A stretch of 5,403 nucleotides of DNA, from assembly GCA_011056825.1 (NCBI GenBank), contig DSBH01000006.1:1-5403 (forward strand), given 5' to 3'. A model generated the notes under the pieces. It was not told the DNA's origin. It did not search any database and saw only the letters and a list, made by a program, of their open reading frames with translations. The DNA is from Deltaproteobacteria bacterium (GTDB lineage Bacteria; Desulfobacterota; Syntrophia; Syntrophales; UBA2210). Shown here one piece after another: positions 1 through 5,403 of this stretch (the first letter of the stretch is position 1; each line of letters begins with the position of its first letter). The position numbers and the translations under genes were made by a program.

Positions 1-77
1 AAAAAGAACCTTGTAAAGCTCTTTTCCCTGTATACGGCAATCATCCCCGGGGTTCCGGCACCGTTGCAGAAAATCAC
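1..77 (-). CDS. possible start of a further gene, cut by the left edge
   Basis: Downstream of the ddl tandem stops, a frame opens at GTG (75-77) and stays open to the window edge, about 25 codons. It reads VIFCNGAGTPGMIAVY and onwards. An ATG inside the frame at 42-44 is another possible start. About two thirds of third codon positions are G or C, better than the other open frame, which is why I favour this one. There is no clear ribosome site before either start. The product is not recognised and the stretch is too short to be sure it is coding; the alternative is an untranslated region after ddl. Confidence 0.3.
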   Translation of the reverse strand, partial: MIFCNGAGTPGMIAVYREKSFTRFF

Positions 78-91
78 ATTCAGGTTGTTTA

Positions 92-1150
92 TCAGAGCGG
101 ACCCCGTTTCGCTCCGTGAATGTCAAGCGAAATATTGATCAAGCGGGATATAATGTCCGAAGGGAACAGGCCCGCTTCCGCGGCCTGTTCAAAAAAAAAT
201 GACGAAGGCGCCATGCCCGAGGAGGAATTGGGGTCGGTGATCACCACCTCGCCGCTGTCAAGGTAAAATCCGTCGATCCTGGCATAACATCGGAAGCCGA
301 GTGAACGGTACGCCCGCACCACTTCCTTTTTTATAATTTCCACCGCCCTGCCTGGTATGGACTTTGGTGGTGTAAACTTCCGGCACATACCGGGCATGTA
401 TTTATCGTCATATGTAAAAAAGGCGCTCCGGGGCTGAATTTCCGTCACCGCCAGAGGACGGGGACCATCATCCTCGTCGATCACGATGGAAGAGAACTCG
501 GCGCCCTCAAGATACTCCTCGACAAGTATGGTTCTGTCCCACGTGAAAGCGCTTTCGATACCGTCGGCCAGGGACTCCGGATCCCGCACGATGGTGACGC
601 CGACGCTGGACCCTTCCCGAAGGGGCTTCGTCACCAGCGGGAACCCAAAAGAATCTGCCAGTTTCTTCTCCGTCTGCCGCCTGTCGCGCGACCATTCCTT
701 TTCGCTTACGGTCATACTTCGGGGAACGCGGATACCCGATTCACGAAGCAGCCTCTGCTGCACATGCTTGTCCATCCCCAGTGCGGAAGCCAGTACTCCC
801 GATCCCGTATAGGGAATGCGGAGTATTTCCAGCAGCCCCTGAATGCAACCGTCATCGCCATACTTCCCGTGCAGTGCTATAAAGGCCACATCGATCCTGT
901 CGCGCAGGTCCTCGAAGGCGATCCGCTCCGCTTCCCCCTGGAGGCGCTCGATGATATCAACGGTGGTATTCTGGGATACGAGTTTCCAGGGCAGTATCCA
1001 GAGCCGCCCTTCCGCGTCCACGAAAACCGGCAACGGGTCGAAAAGGTCGCGGTCCAGGTTGTCATATACATTGCGTCCGCTGTTGAGCGACACTTCCTTC
1101 TCCGAGGACATTCCGCCGAACAGCACCCCTACTTTTATTTTTTCTGTCAT
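92..1150 (-). CDS. ddl: D-alanine--D-alanine ligase (ATP-grasp)
   Basis: Joins two D-alanines using ATP, giving the dipeptide added to the UDP-MurNAc precursor of peptidoglycan. From the ATG at 1150 the protein is 352 residues, close to E. coli DdlA and longer than DdlB (306). Visible Ddl features, matched from memory to DdlB, are GGMSSEKEVSLNSG with Glu17, the LHGKYGDDG loop with His94, PYTGSGVLASALGMDK, the ATP-grasp lysine Lys175 and REGSSVGV (Ser181), the loop Lys250-Tyr251, Arg291, and metal ligand Asp293. The last motif departs from the usual ExNTxPGM: it reads DPNSSSGMAPSSF, with Asp306 replacing the metal-binding Glu, Asn308 kept, and Phe318 replacing a common Leu. Tyr251 fits D-Ala rather than D-lactate as second substrate. 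An in-frame ATG at 1159 would add three residues; 1150 is preferred because MTEKIKVGVLFGG is a normal Ddl start and it overlaps the extended alr frame as ATGA. GGAAG lies only 2 nt upstream, so coupling to alr translation is likely. The gene ends with tandem TGA TAA stops. Confidence 0.94.
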   Translation of the reverse strand: MTEKIKVGVLFGGMSSEKEVSLNSGRNVYDNLDRDLFDPLPVFVDAEGRLWILPWKLVSQNTTVDIIERLQGEAERIAFEDLRDRIDVAFIALHGKYGDDGCIQGLLEILRIPYTGSGVLASALGMDKHVQQRLLRESGIRVPRSMTVSEKEWSRDRRQTEKKLADSFGFPLVTKPLREGSSVGVTIVRDPESLADGIESAFTWDRTILVEEYLEGAEFSSIVIDEDDGPRPLAVTEIQPRSAFFTYDDKYMPGMCRKFTPPKSIPGRAVEIIKKEVVRAYRSLGFRCYARIDGFYLDSGEVVITDPNSSSGMAPSSFFFEQAAEAGLFPSDIISRLINISLDIHGAKRGPL

Positions 1151-1209
1151 GGCTTCCATACGGCAATTCTGAAATACCAGTCGGCTCCGTTTTTATCGCG
1201 AATGATCGG
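1147..1209 (-). other. in-frame continuation of alr beyond its TAA, ending in an ATGA overlap with ddl
   Basis: Directly after the alr TAA (1210-1212), the same frame reads 20 sense codons and then TGA at 1147-1149. The peptide is protein-like: it contains DKNGADWYFRIAVWKP, a charged turn followed by an alternating hydrophobic strand of the kind seen just before the stop (NSGVTFSWDL). The closing TGA overlaps the ddl ATG at 1148-1150 as ATGA, a common form of translational coupling. The simplest reading is that the gene once ended at 1147 and the TAA is a later nonsense change, a sequencing error or a readthrough stop. An untranslated 50-60 nt spacer is the alternative. Twenty open codons alone are not rare by chance; the weight comes from the peptide character and the exact overlap. 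Confidence 0.5.
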
Positions 1210-3165
1210 TTACAAATCCCAGGAAAAGGTTACCCCGCTGTTGGGAAAAATCCAGTCCCTCTCTCCCAGTCGAAGGGTAACCGCTCTTCCCCGATCAACG
1301 GTTACCTCAGGGGTATGATGTTTGCCGGCGAAAAAGCTGGTCTCGCGGACATTGCGGATCCCCGTACCGGCATAGTCGAAGCATATCTCAAGTCCCCTGG
1401 TCGGATAAACCAGGTACACGGAGAACGTCCTGCTCGTCTTGAGTTTCTTGGTGACGATTTCAATTTCAACCTTTACGTCTCGATTCAGTTTGTCTCGAAG
1501 TTCATCCCCGCCGCACCATACCTCGAGCCCGCGATCGGTGACCTCCCGGCTCCTGATGGCCGCGTCTCGGTCGTCGATGCGGACACTGTCGACCATGAAA
1601 TCTTGTTCGGGAACTTCCCCCGGCGGTGACGGCAGGAGCCAGCGGTATTCGCATCGTTCTTCGTCGAAAAGCGACGAAAGCTGCTCGTTGTTAAGCGCGC
1701 AACCGATGAGAAAGTGCTGATGGCGCAACGTTTTCATATATTCGACGTGCGTCGTGACACTGAAATAATCCCGCGCTTCCTTTTCGTCAGCGACCTTGTC
1801 CCTGTCTGCCTCCCGCACGCGAACCCGGTATTTGAATCCCGTTCGGAGCTCCAGCGGTCGGTTTTCTTTACCAAAGAGCGTCTCGAACATTTCATAATAA
1901 ATCGCGTCGCCCATCTCGGCGTCGGATGCGCGGGCCCGAAAGCAGCTTCGTATAATATTGTCGATGCGGGCGAGAGAGCGTTCTTCATCGGGAAGAAACA
2001 CGCGACGCAGTCTGGGCTCAACCGAATCGGTCTCGCCCCGGTTGAGAAAAACGCGGGGCGCGCGTTTGCCCAGGGCACACGCAACCTCGTAGCTGATGGT
2101 CCCCGATTTTCGCGCTATCTCGTCAGCGGTTATGACATCGTCGCCCTGCCTTCCCATGAGCACCACCTCGTCTCCCGTCGCGCAGCCGGGCACGTCAGTG
2201 ACGTCAAGATTACACATGTCCATCGATACGCGGCCCACGACGGGAACACGATGTCCCCGCACGAGCGCTTCGCCTCTGTTGGACAGGACGAACCCGTAGC
2301 CGTCGCCGTACCCGACCGGGATTGTCGCGATCCTGGCGGGTCCACTCGTCCGGTAGGTCCTTCCATACCCGACGCTGTAGCCTGCAGGAACATCCTTCAA
2401 CAAGACGATCGTGGTTTTGAAGGTCATAACAGGGGCGAGATCGACCGTTGATTGCGTTTCCGGTCCGGGATAAATGCCGTACGTCATGATGCCGGGACGA
2501 ATCAGGTCAAGGTGAAACTCCGGAAAGTTGATGACCCCGCCGCTGTTTGCCAGGTGCTTCACGGGAACAGTAATTCCTTTCCGCTCCAGGGTTTCAAGCA
2601 GCTCTTTGAAAAGACGCCCCTGGTGATAATTATATTCGTCGTCGGCAGACTCGCTGAGGGAGAGATGTGAGAAAATACTTTCGATACTTATATGTTCGAG
2701 TCCCTGAATCTCTTCGATGACGGAAACCGCGTCATCATACAGGACACCGCCACGACCCATGCCCGTATCAATCTCCACGTGCACGGCCATGGACATGCCG
2801 CGGTCGGCGAGACGACGGGAAAGTTCCCGGGCAAACGCAGGATCGGAAACACAGGGCACCAGGGAATACTTGATGATATCGTCGATCTCGGCCGTCGTGG
2901 AAGGACTGAGAATAATTATCGGCGCCTCGATGCCGCTTACCCGCAGCTGGACGCCCTCGTCGGCGTTGGCCACTCCGAGGCATGACACGCCGTTTTTCAG
3001 TGCCGCCCGGGATATTTCAATGGCACCGTGCCCGTAAGCGTCGGCCTTGACCACCTGCATGACGCGGACATCGCTCCCCACCAGTCGGCGGATCACGTTC
3101 CAGTTATGCCTGAAGTTGTCCAGGTCGATCTCGACCCAGTTTCTGTAAGCCGGTGTATTCGACAT
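1210..3165 (-). CDS. alr: alanine racemase with a ~275-residue unrecognised C-terminal extension
   Basis: PLP enzyme interconverting L- and D-alanine in the cytoplasm and supplying D-Ala for peptidoglycan. Residues 1-375 are a complete racemase. The PLP-binding lysine is Lys40 (VVKADAYGHG), the TIM-barrel motif DTGMGRGG carries Arg138, Arg223 (RPGI) should contact the PLP ring nitrogen, the catalytic tyrosine is Tyr267 (VGYGRTY), and the C-terminal domain shows VSMDM (Met315) and ISYEVAC (Tyr359). Typical racemases are about 360-390 residues, so this 651-residue product is much too long; see the separate entry for the extension. The start ATG at 3165 is well supported: WVEIDLDNFRHN begins at the usual place, and no ATG, GTG or TTG lies upstream in frame within the gap. 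A GCGGGA ribosome-site-like sequence sits 5 nt before it. The gene follows the cyclase by 100 bp and precedes ddl, the next step in the pathway. The TAA at 1210-1212 may not be the original end, because the same frame stays protein-like as far as the ddl start. Confidence 0.95.
   Translation of the reverse strand: MSNTPAYRNWVEIDLDNFRHNWNVIRRLVGSDVRVMQVVKADAYGHGAIEISRAALKNGVSCLGVANADEGVQLRVSGIEAPIIILSPSTTAEIDDIIKYSLVPCVSDPAFARELSRRLADRGMSMAVHVEIDTGMGRGGVLYDDAVSVIEEIQGLEHISIESIFSHLSLSESADDEYNYHQGRLFKELLETLERKGITVPVKHLANSGGVINFPEFHLDLIRPGIMTYGIYPGPETQSTVDLAPVMTFKTTIVLLKDVPAGYSVGYGRTYRTSGPARIATIPVGYGDGYGFVLSNRGEALVRGHRVPVVGRVSMDMCNLDVTDVPGCATGDEVVLMGRQGDDVITADEIARKSGTISYEVACALGKRAPRVFLNRGETDSVEPRLRRVFLPDEERSLARIDNIIRSCFRARASDAEMGDAIYYEMFETLFGKENRPLELRTGFKYRVRVREADRDKVADEKEARDYFSVTTHVEYMKTLRHQHFLIGCALNNEQLSSLFDEERCEYRWLLPSPPGEVPEQDFMVDSVRIDDRDAAIRSREVTDRGLEVWCGGDELRDKLNRDVKVEIEIVTKKLKTSRTFSVYLVYPTRGLEICFDYAGTGIRNVRETSFFAGKHHTPEVTVDRGRAVTLRLGERDWIFPNSGVTFSWDL
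1213..2040 (-). other. unrecognised C-terminal domain(s) fused to alanine racemase (Alr residues ~376-651)
   Basis: This segment is in the alr frame without a break, directly after the end of the racemase fold (RAPRVFLNRGE). I do not recognise it as a named family. A charged, probably helical linker covers about 381-435. Then comes a part with alternating hydrophobic residues that looks beta-rich (about 440-512, FKYRVRV and FLIGCALN, closing with CEYRWLLP). A second beta-rich part follows (about 522-651, VKVEIEIV, FSVYLVYP, GLEICFDYAG, closing with RDWIFPNSGVTFSW). There is no membrane segment, signal peptide or metal-binding cysteine cluster; the five cysteines are scattered. The beta-rich look suggests a sensing or protein-binding module, but that is inference. 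Met418 (near 1914) could act as an internal start giving a separate product, though I see no reason to prefer it. Confidence 0.7.
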
Positions 3166-3170
3166 ATTGA

Positions 3171-3176
3171 TCCCGC
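3171..3176 (-). promoter_or_regulatory. probable alr ribosome binding site (GCGGGA)
   Basis: GCGGGA ends 5 nt before the alr ATG at 3165, a suitable spacing. The match to the anti-Shine-Dalgarno sequence is only partial (GGGA), so initiation may be modest. It duplicates the GCGGGA arm of the palindrome next to it, 7 bp away. Confidence 0.45.
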
Positions 3177-3177
3177 G

Positions 3178-3193
3178 TCCCGCAGCTGCGGGA
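3178..3193. promoter_or_regulatory. perfect 16-bp palindrome 12 bp upstream of alr
   Basis: TCCCGCAGCTGCGGGA is its own reverse complement and lies in the 100-bp gap between the cyclase and alr. As DNA it could be the operator of a dimeric regulator. As RNA it could fold into a 6-bp GC-rich stem with an AGCU loop just before the alr ribosome site. No T-run follows in the alr direction, so it is not a standard intrinsic terminator. The same strand carries a second GCGGGA (3171-3176) that could compete for the same UCCCGC arm. The rest of the gap shows no convincing promoter, although a separate alr promoter cannot be excluded. Confidence 0.5.
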
Positions 3194-3265
3194 GCCGTAC
3201 CCCCGACTGCAGGGAAAGTAATGTTAGCGGTCGTTTTTACCAGAGGGAACGAAAAAAGAACAGCC

Positions 3266-5403
3266 TCATTTCCTGGTCATTCTGAAAACACCATCCCACC
3301 CGGGTTCTGGAGGATTGTTCCGCAGCGCTTCGCAACGTTCGATATAGACGGCCGACGGGCGGTCGTCGGGTCGCATCCCGAGTACCTTTTTAAACCGAGC
3401 AACGGCATCGTCCCATTGACACCGGCGGTAAAAGTCCAGACCTTCCTCGAAAACGGGCACGTGTGAAAAATCACTTTCCTCTCCGCGGAACCCCAGCAGT
3501 TCGTAAATCCTGACCGGCAGGTTCTTGCCCTTTACCTGCACCTGGTCGAGCTCGCGGCACAACATCTTGTCTTTCACCTGATCATAGGTGAACTCGCTGA
3601 TGACAATATTTGTCCCGTATTCCTTGTTGATGCCTTCCAGCCTCGAACCCAAGTTCACGTTGTCGCCCATGACCGTGTAATCGAAACGCATTTCGGAACC
3701 CATGTTGCCCACCACCATGTCGCCGGTATTGATTCCGATACCGATATCCAAGACGGGCCTTCCCTCGGCGGACCACTTGCTCTGAAGTTTCCTCAGCTCG
3801 CTCATCATGTCCAGAGCAGTCCGGCAGGCCCTGAGCGCGTGATCCGGCTGGTCCAGGGGCGCCCCGAACACTGCCATGATGGCGTCGCCCATGTACTTGT
3901 CGAGCAAACCTTCATGTTCAAAAACCTTGTCGGTCATGGCCGTCAGATATTCGTTCAGCAGATAGACCAGTTCCTCCGGCGTGAGCGATTCGGAAATAGT
4001 TGTGAAACCTCGAATGTCGGAGAAGAGAACCGACAGATCCTTCTTGTCGCCTCCCAGCTTGAGTTTCGACGGATCTTTCAGCATCTCGTTGATGACCGAC
4101 GCCGTCAGATAATACTGGAAAGCGCCCTTGATCTTCTTCTTCTCGCGTTCTTCGGTAATGTATTTATAAAGTGTTATACCGATGTAAACTAAAAGAACAG
4201 TGATTACGGGATACACCATGTTCAGCCATAAGCTGTAATTCGTAAAAATAAACCGGTTGAACAGCACGTAAACGACGACAAGTACAAAAGTAATGACAAG
4301 ACCCGTCGCCGCTCGCATTTTCGACAGCAGGGGAACCATGAGGAATCCCAGCAGGGCGATGGTCAAAAGATCGGCCAGGAACGCCCAGGCCGGACGCTGA
4401 ACGAAATCCTCGTGAATAATATTATCGATGACGGTGGCATGAATCTCGATACCGGGATAAACGGTGCTAAACGGCGTGACGCGCAAGTCGTAAATGCCCG
4501 TCGCCGTCGCTCCCATCAACACGATCTTGTCCCTGAACAATTCCGGGTCCAGCCTGCCGTTGACAATATCACTCGCGGAATAGTGGGGAAACGTTCCACC
4601 CGGTCCACGGTAATTGAGCAATATCCGGCCATGCCTGTCCACGGGAATCCGTGTTTCACCGAAAACGATTTCTTCCACGCCCCCTTCAGAAACGAGCATG
4701 CCGAGAAGCGGCCAGTCGCGGTACACGCACAGCGTCGCCAGGGCGAGTGAAGGATATACATCACCGTTGAACCCGATAGCCAGAGGCGACCATCGGTTTG
4801 TTCCGTCAACATCGGGGAACGCGTTGAAATAGCCGGAATTTTCAGCCACCTCGGAAAGCATGTCAATGTTGGTCGCGGCCGCCAGCGCGGTGACAATCGG
4901 GGCATACGCACCTTCACTTGTGGCCCGTATCGCCTGGTATTGAGACCCCGCCAGATTCCGCGCGGTTTTTTCCACCGCCTGTTCATCGAGATGAGCCGTT
5001 TCGCGTTCGCTGGTATAGAAAAAGTAACCCAGCGTCACCTTTCCCGCGTCCTCAATAGCCCGGGCAAGCGCAACATCCGTGTCCGCTTCTTCCATTCGCC
5101 GTTCCACCAGCTCTCGTATACGGGCATCATCCAGACCCATGTGCTGAAATTCCCGATTCAGTTCTTCCAGAATACCCCTGCTGGCGTGCTCGTCCGGCTC
5201 CGCGAAAACAATATCAAACCCGATAGCCTTCACGCCGTATTCATCAAGTTTATTCACGATATCGGCGATCACCGTCCTTTTCCACGGCCAGCGCCCCAGC
5301 TCGGAGAGGCTCTTTTCATCGATGGCCACGATCACCGTCTCGGGACCGGGTTCCACCACGCCACGCGAAATGAACCGGAGATCGAGGGCTTTCAGCTCCA
5401 TGA
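3266..5403 (-). CDS. CHASE2-domain class III adenylate cyclase, membrane sensor (5' end cut by window edge)
   Basis: Predicted to make cAMP from ATP in response to a signal sensed outside the membrane. Numbering from the ATG at 5401, about 711 codons are visible. Residues 1-335 match the extracytoplasmic CHASE2 sensor (IVAIDEKSLSELGRWPW near 24-40, GFDIVFAEPD near 61-70, PGIEIHATVIDNII near 316-329). Three hydrophobic membrane segments follow at about 338-358, 366-385 and 392-412. The class III cyclase domain spans about 455-635. It has metal-binding Asp462 (FSDIRGFT) and Asp506 (DKYMGDA), the adenine-selecting pair Lys502/Thr576 seen in bacterial class IIIb enzymes, transition-state Asn583 and Arg587 (NVNLGSRLE), and a VKGK near 623-626. 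All key residues are present, so it should be active. The tail (about 645-711) has a TPR-like helical piece and ends WDGVFRMTRK, usual for this family. The visible ATG is probably internal: CHASE2 proteins normally start with a signal/membrane helix, which is missing here, and the frame is open to the edge. Ends with TGA, 100 bp before alr. Confidence 0.93.
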   Translation of the reverse strand, partial: MELKALDLRFISRGVVEPGPETVIVAIDEKSLSELGRWPWKRTVIADIVNKLDEYGVKAIGFDIVFAEPDEHASRGILEELNREFQHMGLDDARIRELVERRMEEADTDVALARAIEDAGKVTLGYFFYTSERETAHLDEQAVEKTARNLAGSQYQAIRATSEGAYAPIVTALAAATNIDMLSEVAENSGYFNAFPDVDGTNRWSPLAIGFNGDVYPSLALATLCVYRDWPLLGMLVSEGGVEEIVFGETRIPVDRHGRILLNYRGPGGTFPHYSASDIVNGRLDPELFRDKIVLMGATATGIYDLRVTPFSTVYPGIEIHATVIDNIIHEDFVQRPAWAFLADLLTIALLGFLMVPLLSKMRAATGLVITFVLVVVYVLFNRFIFTNYSLWLNMVYPVITVLLVYIGITLYKYITEEREKKKIKGAFQYYLTASVINEMLKDPSKLKLGGDKKDLSVLFSDIRGFTTISESLTPEELVYLLNEYLTAMTDKVFEHEGLLDKYMGDAIMAVFGAPLDQPDHALRACRTALDMMSELRKLQSKWSAEGRPVLDIGIGINTGDMVVGNMGSEMRFDYTVMGDNVNLGSRLEGINKEYGTNIVISEFTYDQVKDKMLCRELDQVQVKGKNLPVRIYELLGFRGEESDFSHVPVFEEGLDFYRRCQWDDAVARFKKVLGMRPDDRPSAVYIERCEALRNNPPEPGWDGVFRMTRK

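Noticed and set aside
1160..1209. Plain untranslated spacer between alr and ddl with ddl starting at ATG 1159
   Set aside because: Not excluded, but less likely: there is no ribosome site before 1159, while the 1150 start forms an ATGA overlap with the continued alr frame.
764..1318. 184-codon open frame on the plus strand
   Set aside because: It is antisense to ddl and the end of alr, with an unstructured translation and no motif; shadow frame.
1714..2451. 245-codon open frame on the plus strand
   Set aside because: It lies wholly antisense to alr, which is certain from its catalytic motifs. The translation shows no family features and there is no supporting ribosome site; it is a shadow of codon bias.
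3205..3245. Possible alr promoter with a TAACAT -10-like element in the gap
   Set aside because: No acceptable -35 hexamer lies at 16-18 bp, and the -10 match is weak; too little to annotate.
3251..3260. T-rich run (TTCTTTTTTC on the minus strand) just after the cyclase stop, as a possible terminator
   Set aside because: No stable GC-rich stem precedes it; the bases before it pair only over about 3 bp.
4516..4986. 156-codon minus-strand frame inside the cyclase
   Set aside because: It overlaps the CHASE2 coding frame, which has clear family motifs throughout this stretch; out-of-frame shadow.

Overview
The window carries one leftward (minus-strand) gene cluster with no rightward genes. In transcription order, from the right edge to the left, it holds: (1) a CHASE2-type class III adenylate cyclase that runs off the right edge; (2) an alanine racemase (Alr) with a large, unrecognised C-terminal extension; (3) a D-alanine--D-alanine ligase (Ddl); and (4) perhaps the first codons of another gene at the left edge. 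No tRNA, rRNA, CRISPR array, transposon or long repeat was seen.

Alr makes D-alanine from L-alanine and Ddl joins two D-alanines, so genes 2 and 3 are consecutive steps of the peptidoglycan D-Ala branch and are almost certainly co-transcribed. The cyclase is a membrane sensor whose cytoplasmic domain should make cAMP. Its position 100 bp upstream of alr suggests either an operon or a separate alr promoter in the gap. The gap holds a perfect 16-bp palindrome close to the alr start.

Two places deserve attention. First, Alr continues about 275 residues beyond a complete racemase. Second, its TAA stop is followed in the same frame by 20 more protein-like codons ending at a TGA that overlaps the ddl start as ATGA. 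This suggests that the ancestral gene ran into ddl and that the TAA is a nonsense mutation, a sequencing error or a recoded stop.

Organism: a peptidoglycan-making bacterium of moderate GC content (judged by eye). Full-length CHASE2 cyclases with this type of C-terminus are familiar from deltaproteobacteria/Desulfobacterota and spirochaetes, so a Gram-negative of that sort is likely. The sequence alone does not fix the phylum.
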